Assembly: GCA_029263055.1 (NCBI GenBank)
Contig: JAJCYG010000068.1
Coordinates: forward strand, 1 to 62,961
Reading direction: 5' to 3'
Length of the DNA: 62,961 nt
DNA from: Actinomycetes bacterium
GTDB lineage: Bacteria > Auribacterota > JAJCYG01
Below are positions 24,531-34,262 of this stretch, one piece after another. Numbering within the stretch: the first letter of the stretch is position 1; the number at the start of each line of letters is the position of its first letter. The notes beneath the pieces are model-generated. The model searched no databases. It had not been told where the DNA came from and saw only the letters and a program-made list of their open reading frames with translations. The position numbers were made by a program, and so were the translations under genes.

Positions 24531-27205
24531 TGAGCGTTGAGATTCCTAAAGTTTATGACCCACACCAAGTAGAAGACAAACTTTACAAGTTTTGGACTCG
24601 TAAAAAGTATTTTCATGCTGTGCGCAAAAACGGTGGGGAACCTTATGTCATTATGATTCCACCTCCTAATATTACTGGGATTTTGCACATGGGGCATGCT
24701 TTAAATAATGCGATTCAAGATATTTTGATTCGCTGGAAGCGTATGGATGGGCATAACACGTTGTGGATGCCAGGAACAGACCATGCTGGGATTGCGACTC
24801 AAAACGTTGTGGAACGTAAGTTGATGTCTGAAGGTTTGACCAAACGAGAGTTGGGTCGAGACCTCTTCTTAGAAGAAGTGTGGAAATGGCGTGAGAAATA
24901 TGGGAACACCATTGTTTCTCAGCTCAAACTATTAGGTTCTTCATTAGATTGGGATCGCATGCGCTTTACCATGGATGATGGTTTGAGTAAAGCTGTCCAA
25001 CAAGTGTTTTTGTCTCTTTATAGAGATGGTTTGATCTATCGTGGTAATTATATTATCAATTGGTGTCCTCGCTGTCAGACTGCTTTGTCAGATGAAGAAG
25101 CAGAACATATGGAATTAGAAGGTAATCTTTTTTACGTCCGTTATCATATAGAAGAGTCGAGCGATTACCTGGTGGTTGCTACGACACGTCCTGAAACATT
25201 GTTAGGTGATGTCGCCATAGCAGTGAATCAGAAAGATGAGCGCTATAAAAAGTGGATTGGTAAAAATGTTGTGGTTCCAATCACAAATCGAAAAATTCCT
25301 ATCATTGCAGACCATATGGTCGATCCTGAATTTGGAACAGGAGCATTAAAAGTGACTCCTGCCCACGACCCTGTTGACTTTCAAATTGCTCAAAATCATG
25401 ACCTGAAGCCTTTGAATGTGATGAATGATGATGGAACAATGAATGAAGAAGCGGGTGAGATCTATCAAGGTATGGATCGTTTTGAATGCCGTGAAGCCAT
25501 TGTGATTGATTTACGCGATCGAAAGCTTTTAGAAAAAGTAGAAGCACATCCTCATTCAGTGGGTCACTGTTATCGTTGTCGCACAGTGGTAGAACCACGT
25601 CTTTCTAAGCAATGGTTTGTGAAAATGAAACCTTTGGCTGCACCTGCTATTGAAGCTGTTAAAAATGGCGAAATTAATTTTTATCCAAAACGTTGGACTA
25701 AAGTCTATTTAGACTGGATGGAAAACATTCGAGATTGGTGTATCTCGCGTCAAATCTGGTGGGGGCATCGTATCCCAATCTGGTATTGTGAAGATTGTGA
25801 ATTTGTTGTTGATTCTGTCGAGGATCCTAAGGTTTGTCCAAAATGCCAATGGCCTAAATTAATTCAGGATGAAGATGTGCTTGATACTTGGTTTTCATCG
25901 TGGCTATGGCCATTTTCAACGTTAGGTTGGCCTGATAAGAACAAAGACTTGGATTTTTATTACCCTTCAAATACATTAACGACCGCTCAAGAGATTATCT
26001 TTTTTTGGGTGGCGCGAATGATTATGGGGGGGTATCGCTTTATGGGTAAGAAGCCCTTTAGTGATGTTTATATTCATGGAACGGTTCGAGATGATTCTGG
26101 AACCAAAATGAGTAAGTCATTAGGGAACATCATTGATCCACAAGACATTATCAAAGATTTTGGAGCTGATGCCTTGCGGTTTAGTTTGATTGTGATTACG
26201 GCTCAAGGACAAGATGTTTATTTGTCGCCATCAAAATTTGAGATTGGCCGAAATTTTGCCAACAAACTTTGGAATGCGTCTCGTTTCTTGATGATGAATT
26301 TGCAAGACTATGATGGAAGTAAAGTTAAAGATATTGAGAGTCGATACAGCCTCGATGATACTTATATTGTTGGAAAACTTAATATCCTTAAAAAAGATGT
26401 GGAACAGTATTTTGGGAGTTATCGTTTTAATGATGCGGCTCGAGAAATCTATGATTTTTTCTGGCATCATTACTGTGACCGTTATATTGAGGTAGCTAAA
26501 CCTTCTTTGTTAGGAAACGACGAAGAAGAAAAACAAAAGACGCAGCATGTTCTTTTACATGTATTGATTAACACAATGAAATTATTGCATCCAATTATGC
26601 CTTTTATTACAGAAGAGATTTGGCAGAGTTTAAGAAAAATGAATCTTAATTTAAAAGAACTTGAAGAAGAATCTATTATGATTGCTGCTTGGCCAAAGTA
26701 CGAAGAGAAAAAAGATTCTCAAAAAGATATTGATCTGGCTGAGTCTAAGTTTGATGTCATTAAAACAGCACGAAACTTAAGATTGGAATATGATTTAGCC
26801 AATTCTAAAGAAGTTTCATTTGTGTTAAAGCCTTCTAATGATAAAGAACTAAGTCTTCTTAATCAGGAGCGTGACAGTATCTTAAGACTACTAAGAGCTT
26901 CAGATTTGACGGTTGATAAGGATTTTGTTCCATCGGGTCCGACCCCATCAGGAGTGAGTCAAGCAGGTCTTGTGTATATGCCCCTTGATGGACTGATTGA
27001 TATTGATGTAGAAAAGAAACGATTAAACTCTAAATTAGAACAAGTTCAATCAGATCTTGATCGGGTGGATAAAAAACTTTCAAATAAAGGTTTTTTAGCT
27101 AAAGCGCCTGTTGATGTGGTTGCTAAAGAAAAAGAGAAACAAGCTGAGTTTCAAGAAAAACTTGAGAAACTTAAAAATAATCTTTCGTTTCTTTCTAAGA
27201 ACTAA
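24530..27205 (+). CDS. valS: Valyl-tRNA synthetase
   Basis: A class I synthetase of 891 residues. Seen: HIGH-type motif in PPPNITGILHMGHALN, the editing domain (ATTRPETLLGDVAIAV; TPAHDPVDF), WCISRQIWWGHRIPIW, a zinc-knuckle-like CEDCEFVVDSVEDPKVCPKC, and KMSKS in SGTKMSKSLGN. A C-terminal coiled coil (VEKKRLNSKLEQVQSDL) is the ValS tRNA-binding arm and separates it from IleRS. The ATG shares one base with the cimA stop. Confidence 0.97.
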   Translation: MSVEIPKVYDPHQVEDKLYKFWTRKKYFHAVRKNGGEPYVIMIPPPNITGILHMGHALNNAIQDILIRWKRMDGHNTLWMPGTDHAGIATQNVVERKLMSEGLTKRELGRDLFLEEVWKWREKYGNTIVSQLKLLGSSLDWDRMRFTMDDGLSKAVQQVFLSLYRDGLIYRGNYIINWCPRCQTALSDEEAEHMELEGNLFYVRYHIEESSDYLVVATTRPETLLGDVAIAVNQKDERYKKWIGKNVVVPITNRKIPIIADHMVDPEFGTGALKVTPAHDPVDFQIAQNHDLKPLNVMNDDGTMNEEAGEIYQGMDRFECREAIVIDLRDRKLLEKVEAHPHSVGHCYRCRTVVEPRLSKQWFVKMKPLAAPAIEAVKNGEINFYPKRWTKVYLDWMENIRDWCISRQIWWGHRIPIWYCEDCEFVVDSVEDPKVCPKCQWPKLIQDEDVLDTWFSSWLWPFSTLGWPDKNKDLDFYYPSNTLTTAQEIIFFWVARMIMGGYRFMGKKPFSDVYIHGTVRDDSGTKMSKSLGNIIDPQDIIKDFGADALRFSLIVITAQGQDVYLSPSKFEIGRNFANKLWNASRFLMMNLQDYDGSKVKDIESRYSLDDTYIVGKLNILKKDVEQYFGSYRFNDAAREIYDFFWHHYCDRYIEVAKPSLLGNDEEEKQKTQHVLLHVLINTMKLLHPIMPFITEEIWQSLRKMNLNLKELEEESIMIAAWPKYEEKKDSQKDIDLAESKFDVIKTARNLRLEYDLANSKEVSFVLKPSNDKELSLLNQERDSILRLLRASDLTVDKDFVPSGPTPSGVSQAGLVYMPLDGLIDIDVEKKRLNSKLEQVQSDLDRVDKKLSNKGFLAKAPVDVVAKEKEKQAEFQEKLEKLKNNLSFLSKN

Positions 27206-27208
27206 ACT

Positions 27209-27982
27209 ATGTCATTAAAACCAATTACATTTAAAAATCAGGGGCAACAGATTCAGGGGATGTGGCACGAACCTGAAACTGATTCACAATCTTTTCCTGC
27301 TGTTTTATTTCTTCATGGTTTTTTAGCCACCAAATCTGAAGCCCATCGCATTTTTATCAAGATGTCTCGTCAGTTGGCTGAGCAAGGGATTGCTTCATTA
27401 CGCATTGATTTTCGAGGCTGTGGTGAGAGTGAAGGAAATTCCAAAGATGTGACGATCACAGGACTGGAATCTGATGCTCAAGCAGCCATTGCTTTTTTAA
27501 AGAAACAACCCAATGTGGATGTGTCGAAAATTGCGGTACTCGGGATGAGTTTAGGTGGAGGAATTGCCTCAACTTTGGCTGATTTTGATCCTTCTGCTTT
27601 AGTCTTGTGGGCTCCTGTTGCTAACTTGCTAGAATGTACAGAAATTAAAATAGGAGAGCAAAACTTAGAAGAGGTTTTAAAAGCTCCTTTTATCGATTAT
27701 TTTGGTGAGTTTGTTGGACAAGAATTTTTATATCAGATAGCAGGATTTGAACCGACCTCTCATCTAAAAGCGTTTCAAAAGCCTGTTAAAGTGATTCAAG
27801 GGACAGATGATCTAACTGTTCCTGTTCATCAAAGTGAGCTTTATGAAGCTGCTTTTAAAAAGAATCATCCTCTTAATCACAGGTTTTTGATTGAAGGAGC
27901 AGACCACCAGTTTTCTTCCATTCCTTCACAAGAGCAACTCTTTTCAGAAACATTGAAATTCTTGAAAGAGGTTTGGGCGTAA
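27209..27982 (+). CDS. Alpha/beta-fold hydrolase (serine esterase-like)
   Basis: A 257-residue cytoplasmic hydrolase. The fold begins with [18 protein letters not shown] (oxyanion loop), [15 protein letters not shown], the nucleophile elbow GMSLGGG (Ser114), the acid in GTDDLTVPV (about Asp200) and the base in EGADHQFSS (about His233). Such proteins act on acyl esters, including cinnamoyl or carboxyl esters, but the substrate cannot be read from sequence. It lies 3 bp after valS and 2 bp before uvrB, so it is cotranscribed with genes of unrelated function. Confidence 0.85.
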   Translation: MSLKPITFKNQGQQIQGMWHEPETDSQSFPAVLFLHGFLATKSEAHRIFIKMSRQLAEQGIASLRIDFRGCGESEGNSKDVTITGLESDAQAAIAFLKKQPNVDVSKIAVLGMSLGGGIASTLADFDPSALVLWAPVANLLECTEIKIGEQNLEEVLKAPFIDYFGEFVGQEFLYQIAGFEPTSHLKAFQKPVKVIQGTDDLTVPVHQSELYEAAFKKNHPLNHRFLIEGADHQFSSIPSQEQLFSETLKFLKEVWA

Positions 27983-27984
27983 CT

Positions 27985-29979
27985 ATGCCTCGTTTTGAAT
28001 TATCCTCCCAATTTAAGCCAATGGGGGACCAACCACAAGCAATAGAAGCACTCTCTAAAGGAGTTTTAGAGGGACAAGAGCGACAAACCTTATTAGGTGT
28101 TACAGGATCAGGTAAAACCTTTTCTTTAGCCAATGTCATTGCTAATGTGCAAAAACCAACGCTAGTGATTTCTCACAACAAAACTTTAGCTGCTCAGCTC
28201 TACAGTGAATTCAAACAATTTTTTCCCAATAATGCGGTTGAATATTTTGTGAGTTATTATGATTATTATCAACCCGAAGCTTATATTCCTCAGACAGATA
28301 CTTATATTGAAAAAGATGCCTCGATTAATGATGAGTTAGAACGTTTGCGTTTAGCTGCGACAAGCTCGTTGTTAGAGCGTTCTGATACGTTAGTGGTCAC
28401 CTCTGTTTCGTGTATTTATGGTTTAGGCTCTCCTGAAGATTATGAAGAGTTGTTAATCTTATTTAAAAAAGGAGATCAGTGGAGTCGGCGAGAGATTTTA
28501 GCCAAGTTGGTGGAGATTCAGTATGAGCGCAATGATTTGGAATTTAAACGGGGAACGTTTCGCGTGCGTGGAGATGTGATTGAGTTAATCCCTGCGTACA
28601 GCAAACAGGGGATTCGGTTCGAGCTTTTTGACCAGACATTAGAGCGGATTTCTCAGATAGACCCTTTGACAGGAAAGACTTTAATGGAGCTAGAGTCAGC
28701 TTCAATTTATCCAGCAAAGCAATTTGCTCTTCCAGAGAGAAAAATCAAACGAGCGGTTCCTGCCATTATTGCTGAATTAGAGGGACGTTTAAAAGAGCTT
28801 CATGCTCAGAACAAGCTAATAGAAGCACAGCGGTTGGAATCTCGAACCCGTTATGACATGGAGATGCTTCAAGAGATAGGATATTGCCAGGGGATTGAAA
28901 ACTATTCGCGTCATTTGAGTGATCGCAAACCAGGCGAACGGCCATTTACTTTGATCGACTTTTTTCCAGATGATTTTTTGATTGTGATTGATGAATCTCA
29001 CGCTACTGTGCCTCAAATCAGAGGGATGTATAATGGAGACCGGTCCAGAAAATTAAATTTAGTGGAGCACGGGTTTCGTCTTCCGTCAGCTTTAGACAAC
29101 CGACCTTTAAATTTTGATGAGTTTGAAAAAGTGATTCCGCAAACTATTTTTGTTTCAGCCACTCCTGGACCGTATGAACTTGATTTGTGTCCTAAGCCTA
29201 TAGAACAATTAATTCGCCCCACCGGTCTTATCGACCCTGAAGTAGAGGTTCGGCCTGTTGAAAATCAGATCGATGATTTAATTGAAGAACTTCAAAAAAT
29301 TGTGAAGAAAAAAGAACGTGTTTTAGTCACGACTTTAACGAAACGAACGGCTGAAGATTTGACCGATTATTTAAAAGAGGTGGGAATTCGAGTCCGTTAT
29401 TTGCATTCAGACATTGATACGATTGAACGTGTTGAGATTTTGCGTGGACTGCGCGCAGGTAAATTTGATGTGTTAGTCGGAATTAACTTGCTTCGAGAAG
29501 GATTGGACTTACCTGAGGTTTCGCTTGTTGCCATTCTTGATGCGGATAAAGAAGGTTTTTTACGCTCAGAAACATCTTTAGTACAGACTTCAGGCCGAGC
29601 GGCCCGTCATATTAATGGAAGAGTGATTATGTATGCCGATACAATGACGCGCTCGTTAAAAAGTGCGCTTTCTATTATGGAACGTCGTCGTAAAATTCAA
29701 TTAGACTATAATGAAAAACATAAAATCACACCTAAAGGAATTAAGCGAGCCATACAAGAATCTCTTTCAGAAGAGCATGAAGCTGAAGCACTGGCCGAGT
29801 CTATTTTAAAAGAATCAGGGGTTGATTCTGAGACCTTAGAGGTGATTAATCAGCTTAAAAAGGATATGCAAGAGGCTGCAGATAGACTTGATTTTGAAAA
29901 AGCAGCTGAATTACGTGATAAAATTGACTCTATCTCCAAGAAAGAAATTAGGCGAAAAAGTAAAAAAAGGAAGCTGTAA
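27985..29979 (+). CDS. uvrB: Excinuclease ABC subunit B
   Basis: Damage-verifying helicase of nucleotide excision repair. Start taken at the ATG at 27985 ([19 protein letters not shown]), giving 664 residues; an in-frame GTG at 27973 lies inside the upstream gene. Visible: Walker [12 protein letters not shown], the beta-hairpin [29 protein letters not shown], helicase motifs [15 protein letters not shown] and [15 protein letters not shown], and the C-terminal UVR motif ([20 protein letters not shown]). No SOS-type operator is visible upstream. Confidence 0.97.
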   Translation: MPRFELSSQFKPMGDQPQAIEALSKGVLEGQERQTLLGVTGSGKTFSLANVIANVQKPTLVISHNKTLAAQLYSEFKQFFPNNAVEYFVSYYDYYQPEAYIPQTDTYIEKDASINDELERLRLAATSSLLERSDTLVVTSVSCIYGLGSPEDYEELLILFKKGDQWSRREILAKLVEIQYERNDLEFKRGTFRVRGDVIELIPAYSKQGIRFELFDQTLERISQIDPLTGKTLMELESASIYPAKQFALPERKIKRAVPAIIAELEGRLKELHAQNKLIEAQRLESRTRYDMEMLQEIGYCQGIENYSRHLSDRKPGERPFTLIDFFPDDFLIVIDESHATVPQIRGMYNGDRSRKLNLVEHGFRLPSALDNRPLNFDEFEKVIPQTIFVSATPGPYELDLCPKPIEQLIRPTGLIDPEVEVRPVENQIDDLIEELQKIVKKKERVLVTTLTKRTAEDLTDYLKEVGIRVRYLHSDIDTIERVEILRGLRAGKFDVLVGINLLREGLDLPEVSLVAILDADKEGFLRSETSLVQTSGRAARHINGRVIMYADTMTRSLKSALSIMERRRKIQLDYNEKHKITPKGIKRAIQESLSEEHEAEALAESILKESGVDSETLEVINQLKKDMQEAADRLDFEKAAELRDKIDSISKKEIRRKSKKRKL

Positions 29980-29991
29980 TAGAGAATCAAG

Positions 29992-30021
29992 TTGATCAAA
30001 GTTGATCCGTCTCTATATACT
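29992..30021 (+). promoter_or_regulatory. Promoter for nadC, probably leaderless
   Basis: TTGATC at 29992-29997, 18 bp spacer, TATACT at 30016-30021. An ATG follows after exactly 7 nt (30029). The -35 is part of a short direct repeat (GTTGATC at 29991 and 30001). Confidence 0.6.
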
Positions 30022-30028
30022 AATGGCT

Positions 30029-30901
30029 ATGAAATTAGACTTAGAAAAAATCAGACCGATTGTTGAAAAGGCTCTTGAAGAAGATATTGGTGCCGGGGAT
30101 ATTACCACTGCGTTGATGATTCCTTCTGATATGGAGTCACAAGCTGTGCTTTTGACTCGAGAAGAGACCATTGTTTGTGGATTGCCTGTCGCTGAAATGG
30201 TTTTTAAACGAGTGGATCCTCACTTGAAAATAGAGTTTTTGGTCAAAGAAGGGGAGCGGGTGCGTCCTGATTCTGATTTGATGATTGTCACAGGTCGGGT
30301 TGGATCTATTTTGACTGCTGAAAGACTTGCGTTAAATTTTTTACAACGCTTGTGTGGGATTGCTTCTTTAACAGCTTCGTATGTTCAAAAGGTAAAACTT
30401 TTTGGCACACAAATTTTAGATACTCGAAAAACAACTCCAACTCTGCGTATCTTAGAAAAATATGCGGTTCGAGTGGGTGGGGGTAAAAATCATCGTAAGG
30501 GATTAGATGATGCGATTCTAATTAAAGATAACCATATTGCGATGATGAAAAAGTTAGGAACAGTCTCTCTTGAAGCATACGTGCAAAAAGCACGTCAACG
30601 CCATCCTCGTAAATGGATTGAAATTGAAGTGGCTGACTTAAGTGAAATAGAGGGTGTTTTGGCTGCTAAACCTGATTTGATTTTATTGGATAATTTTTCT
30701 GTGGAGCAACTGCATCTGGCTGTGGATAAAATTGGTGACAAAGTGGTTAAAGAAGCTTCAGGCAATGTGCAGTTAAGCAATGTGGATGAAATTGCTGCAA
30801 CAGGTGTTGATCGTATCTCTATTGGGCGTTTAACTCACTCAGTTCGTTCAATGGATCTTTCCTTAGAGTTTTTAGAAAATACCCATAATGAAGAGCATTG
30901 A
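30029..30901 (+). CDS. nadC: Nicotinate-nucleotide pyrophosphorylase (carboxylating)
   Basis: Turns quinolinate and PRPP into nicotinate mononucleotide. I start at ATG 30029 because the -10 box ends 7 nt before it and no ribosome site is present; ATG 30023 and TTG 30002 are in frame but lie at or before the likely transcript start. The 290 residues show EEDIGAGDITT, ERLALNFLQRLCGIAS, ILDTRKTTPTLRILEKYAVR, GGGKNHRKGLDDAILIKDNH, EIEVADLSE and GVDRISIGRLTHSV. NadK upstream and this gene both serve NAD metabolism. Confidence 0.94.
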   Translation: MKLDLEKIRPIVEKALEEDIGAGDITTALMIPSDMESQAVLLTREETIVCGLPVAEMVFKRVDPHLKIEFLVKEGERVRPDSDLMIVTGRVGSILTAERLALNFLQRLCGIASLTASYVQKVKLFGTQILDTRKTTPTLRILEKYAVRVGGGKNHRKGLDDAILIKDNHIAMMKKLGTVSLEAYVQKARQRHPRKWIEIEVADLSEIEGVLAAKPDLILLDNFSVEQLHLAVDKIGDKVVKEASGNVQLSNVDEIAATGVDRISIGRLTHSVRSMDLSLEFLENTHNEEH

Positions 30902-31865
30902 AGAGTCGATTTTACGTCTTTTTCTTCAACAACCTGACCAGCCCTTTTCAGGAGAGAGTTTAGCTCAATCCTTAGGTCTTTCCCGAACCGCGATTTGGAA
31001 TCACATCAAATCATTACGTGAGCTCGGTTATCAAATAGAAGCCCGTCCGCACGTCGGTTATTTGCTTGCAGAAACACCTGATCGTTTTATTGCTGATGAA
31101 ATCTATGCGCGGTTAAAAACCGAAGTGATAGGCCAAAACGTTCTTAGCTTTGAAGCCGTTGATTCAACCAATGATGTGGCGAGTTCAATGGCAGAAGAGG
31201 GTTCGCGTGAAGGGACGTTGATTTTAGCTGAGACGCAGAGAAAAGGGCGAGGGAGATTGGGGCGAGAATGGATTTCTCCTAAGCAAACAGGTCTTTGGTC
31301 ATCGCTAATTTTACGACCTGAAGTGCATCCGTCAAAGGTAGCGAGTTTGACTTTAATGGCTGCATTATCGATGATGAAAGCAATAGAAAAAACAACAGGT
31401 TTAAAGGCTGAGATTAAATGGCCCAATGATCTTTATTTGAATGGAAAAAAAGTGTGTGGGATCTTATCTGAGATGCGTTCAGAGCCAGATCAAATTCGTT
31501 ACATCATTTTAGGTTTGGGTGTGAATATTAATTTAGAGCAAGATGAGCTTCCTAAAGAAATAGAGGCTAGTGCAACGTCACTTTTGATTGAAACAGGAAA
31601 ATATGTGTCTCGAATGGATCTTTTATGTCATTACTTAGAAGCGTTTGAAGTCTATTATCAAAACTTTCCAAATGATTTGGGTTTATTATTAGAAGAAGTT
31701 AAAAAGAATTGTCTTACACTGGGTAAGCAGGTCTCTGTTGTTGTCGGAGATCAAACTGTAACAGGCCAAGCTGTTGAGTTAGATGAAACAGGCGCTTTGG
31801 TTTTAGAAAAAAAAGATGGAACCACAGAAAAAATATATTCAGGTGATTTAAGCGTATGTTCTTAG
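30888..31865 (+). CDS. birA: Biotin--protein ligase with DNA-binding domain
   Basis: Attaches biotin to acetyl-CoA carboxylase and may repress biotin genes. Residues 1-65 form a winged helix (SGESLAQSLGLSRTAIWNH). The ligase domain has FEAVDSTNDVA, ETQRKGRGRLGREWISP (biotinyl-AMP loop), IKWPNDLYLNGKKVCGIL and GLGVNINLEQ. A C-terminal SH3-like domain ends the 325 residues. The start lies inside nadC (14 bp overlap), and the end overlaps coaX by 10 bp, so the three are coupled. Confidence 0.95.
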   Translation: MKSIEESILRLFLQQPDQPFSGESLAQSLGLSRTAIWNHIKSLRELGYQIEARPHVGYLLAETPDRFIADEIYARLKTEVIGQNVLSFEAVDSTNDVASSMAEEGSREGTLILAETQRKGRGRLGREWISPKQTGLWSSLILRPEVHPSKVASLTLMAALSMMKAIEKTTGLKAEIKWPNDLYLNGKKVCGILSEMRSEPDQIRYIILGLGVNINLEQDELPKEIEASATSLLIETGKYVSRMDLLCHYLEAFEVYYQNFPNDLGLLLEEVKKNCLTLGKQVSVVVGDQTVTGQAVELDETGALVLEKKDGTTEKIYSGDLSVCS

Positions 31866-32602
31866 CCATTGATATTGGAAACACACATATTCATTTAGGC
31901 TTGTTTAAAGGCAAGAAGCTTATTGGCGATTGGAAAATAGCGTCGAAACTCCAATTTTCTGAAAAACAATACCTAGCTCAAATAAAGAAGCTTTCTGCCA
32001 AGATTAAACAGGCTGATCAGTGTGCCATTGCCTGCGTGGTGCCTCCTTTAACACGCGTTTTTCAAAAAGTAGCGATTGAATTAACAGGTTTAATGCCGAT
32101 CATTGTGAATTCAAAAAAGAATGGTGGGTTAAAAATTAAAGTCGACGATCCTAAAGAGGTTGGGGCTGACAGAATTGTAAACTGCTTAGCTGCTTATGAA
32201 CTTTATGGTGCTCCTGCCATTGTGATTGATTTTGGAACGGCGATTACATTTGATCTTGTTTCTAAAAACAAAGAATACCTGGGGGGTGTGATTGCACCAG
32301 GAATGGAACTAACAGCCAAGGCACTTCATTTAAATACAGCACTTTTACCTGAAGTCCCCTTGAGTAAACCTAAAAAGGTTCGAGGCACAAATACTAAAAA
32401 CTGTATTCAATCAGGCATTTATTACAGTTCAATAGGCCTTGCAGAAACAATTATCGAGCGGCTCAAAAAAGAACTCGGTTGGCGTCATCCAAAAATTATC
32501 TTAACAGGAGGCCAAGCCAAAACCATCTCTTCCCAGTTAAAACTAAAGCATCAAGTAGATGTTGACCTGACGCTTAAGGGGCTTTTCTCCTTTCAGAAGT
32601 AA
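31856..32602 (+). CDS. coaX: Type III pantothenate kinase
   Basis: First step of coenzyme A synthesis. The 248-residue ASKHA-fold protein has the phosphate-1 motif AIDIGNTHIHLGLFKG, ACVVPPLTRVFQ, the DPKEVGADRIVNCLAAYELY segment, the phosphate-2 motif IDFGTAITFDLVSKN and GGVIAPGMELTAKALH, then LTGGQAK near the end. The birA-coaX pair is common in bacteria. It overlaps birA by 10 bp. Confidence 0.94.
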   Translation: MFLAIDIGNTHIHLGLFKGKKLIGDWKIASKLQFSEKQYLAQIKKLSAKIKQADQCAIACVVPPLTRVFQKVAIELTGLMPIIVNSKKNGGLKIKVDDPKEVGADRIVNCLAAYELYGAPAIVIDFGTAITFDLVSKNKEYLGGVIAPGMELTAKALHLNTALLPEVPLSKPKKVRGTNTKNCIQSGIYYSSIGLAETIIERLKKELGWRHPKIILTGGQAKTISSQLKLKHQVDVDLTLKGLFSFQK

Positions 32603-32655
32603 GAAATATCACCTAACCCTCTTTATTGCAAAAAGTTTACAAAATTGAATAAGGA

Positions 32656-32684
32656 TTGATCGATTTTGACAAAATTGTTATACT
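32656..32684 (+). promoter_or_regulatory. Promoter for mnmA, probably leaderless
   Basis: TTGATC at 32656-32661, 17 bp spacer, TATACT at 32679-32684, and an ATG exactly 7 nt later at 32692. A TTGACA at 32666 is too close to the -10 to act as the -35. No Shine-Dalgarno sequence lies before the ATG. Confidence 0.68.
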
Positions 32685-32691
32685 CCCCGCT

Positions 32692-33792
32692 ATGAATAAA
32701 TCAGTTGTAGAGAAAGAAAAAATCTTAGTTGGAATGAGTGGTGGCGTTGATAGCTCTCTCTGTGCCTTGTTGTTACAAGAGGAGGGGTATGAGCCTATTG
32801 GGGTGACCATGAAGATTTGGCCTCAGAGTTGCTTTAACGACAAGGAGAGGGATAATGCTTGTTGTGGCCCTGAAGCTGTGATGGATGCGCGAAGTGTAGC
32901 TGGGACTTTAGATGTGCCTTACTATGTGATGAATCATCAAAAAGAGTTTGAAGATATTGTGATCAAAAACTTTATTGATGAGTACAGCAAAGGGCGCACG
33001 CCAATCCCATGTGTGCACTGTAATAAAGATTTGAAATTTGGTTCGTTTTTCCAAAAAGCAAAAGCGTTGGGAATTAATAAAGTAGCCACAGGGCATTTTG
33101 CGCGAGTTGAACATCGAGATGGACGCTATTTACTTAAGCAACCTAAAGATTTGCGTAAAGATCAGACTTACTATCTGTTTTCTCTGTCTCAAGAACAATT
33201 GGCCCATGTTGTCTTTCCTATTGGTGAATTGACAAAGGCAGAGGTTCGAGCAAAGGCAAAGAAGTATAACTTGCGCACACATGATAAGCCTGAGAGCCAA
33301 GAGATCTGTTTTGTGACAGATAATAAGTATATGAATTTTTTAAAAGAGCGTCAGACAGCAATGGTGCCTGGGGTGATCTTTGACAAGAGTGGAAATGAAA
33401 TTGGAAAGCATGAAGGAATCCAAAACTTTACAATAGGACAGCGTAAAGGATTGGGTGCTTTAGGCCGACCTGTGTATGTGACAGCGATTCGAGCTGAAGA
33501 TAATGCGATTATTGTTGGAGATAAAGAAGATCTTTTTGAAAGAGAATTTTGGGTTTCTAATCCTAATTGGATTCTCTTTGATGAATTAACAGAACCGGTT
33601 CAAGCAATGGCTAAAATTCGTTCGATGCATCAAGGAGGATTGGTCACAATCTATCCTGGGGTTCCTGGAGAACATGGTGGGAATGTGCGTGTGGTTTTTG
33701 ATGAGCCTCAAAAAGCAATTACACCGGGTCAAGCAGCTGTGTTTTATCATGACGATGTCGTAGTAGGTGGAGGCTGGATAGAAAAAGAATGA
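32692..33792 (+). CDS. mnmA: tRNA-specific 2-thiouridylase
   Basis: Makes 2-thiouridine at the wobble base of Lys, Glu and Gln tRNAs. Start taken at ATG 32692, directly after the promoter; an in-frame ATT/TTG further up would precede the transcript. PP-loop: LVGMSGGVDSSLCALLL. The tRNA and catalytic Cys region is PIPCVHCNKDLKFG, and the second Cys lies in ESQEICFVTDNKY. The C-terminal part has GQRKGLGALGRPVYV and a beta-barrel domain. An extra Cys-rich insert (NACCGPEAVMDAR) after the PP-loop marks a subgroup of MnmA. Confidence 0.95.
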   Translation: MNKSVVEKEKILVGMSGGVDSSLCALLLQEEGYEPIGVTMKIWPQSCFNDKERDNACCGPEAVMDARSVAGTLDVPYYVMNHQKEFEDIVIKNFIDEYSKGRTPIPCVHCNKDLKFGSFFQKAKALGINKVATGHFARVEHRDGRYLLKQPKDLRKDQTYYLFSLSQEQLAHVVFPIGELTKAEVRAKAKKYNLRTHDKPESQEICFVTDNKYMNFLKERQTAMVPGVIFDKSGNEIGKHEGIQNFTIGQRKGLGALGRPVYVTAIRAEDNAIIVGDKEDLFEREFWVSNPNWILFDELTEPVQAMAKIRSMHQGGLVTIYPGVPGEHGGNVRVVFDEPQKAITPGQAAVFYHDDVVVGGGWIEKE

Positions 33793-34262
33793 ACACCAGC
33801 CTGTTATCCAAAAAAATAGGTGAGAGGCTGTTAAAAAAAGGGCTCACCTTATCTACCGCGGAATCGTGTACTGGGGGGTTAGTCGGGCATCTGCTTACTC
33901 AAGTAGCTGGCTCTTCAGACTATTATTTAGGCGGGGTGATTGCCTATTCCAATCAAGTGAAACAGCATCAACTTAAAGTTCCTGCAACAACTTTAAAACG
34001 TTATGGAGCTGTCTCTTCTCAAACTGCACGTGAACTATCTAAAGGCTGTCGCCAATTATTTAAAAGTGACTTATCGTTATCAATCACTGGAATTGCTGGT
34101 CCAACTGGTGGCACTAAAAGTAAACCTGTTGGACTGGTTTATTTTGGATTCACTCGCGCCACACAAACTAAACATTTCAAAAAAATATTTAAGGGGACGC
34201 GCACTCAAGTAAAAAAACAAGCTGCTGAGTGGGCTTTGAAAAAAGTATATGGATTTATCTAA
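33789..34262 (+). CDS. pncC: Nicotinamide-nucleotide amidohydrolase (CinA C-terminal domain only)
   Basis: Deamidates nicotinamide mononucleotide, recycling the product of DNA ligase. The 157 residues match only the C-terminal domain of CinA: TLSTAESCTGGLVGHLLTQVAGSSDYYLGG, AYSNQVKQHQLKVP, GAVSSQTARELSKG and SITGIAGPTGGTKSKPVGLVYFG. The N-terminal molybdopterin-like domain of full CinA is absent, which is normal for PncC. ATG overlaps the mnmA stop (ATGA); the end overlaps thpR by 14 bp. Confidence 0.9.
   Translation: MNTSLLSKKIGERLLKKGLTLSTAESCTGGLVGHLLTQVAGSSDYYLGGVIAYSNQVKQHQLKVPATTLKRYGAVSSQTARELSKGCRQLFKSDLSLSITGIAGPTGGTKSKPVGLVYFGFTRATQTKHFKKIFKGTRTQVKKQAAEWALKKVYGFI

Noticed and set aside
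32666..32671. TTGACA as the mnmA -35 box
   Set aside because: Only 7 bp from the TATACT box; TTGATC at 32656 has the correct 17-bp spacing.
33789..34262. pncC as a truncated cinA pseudogene
   Set aside because: Stand-alone CinA C-terminal domains are a normal, active family; motifs are complete and the start is coupled to mnmA.
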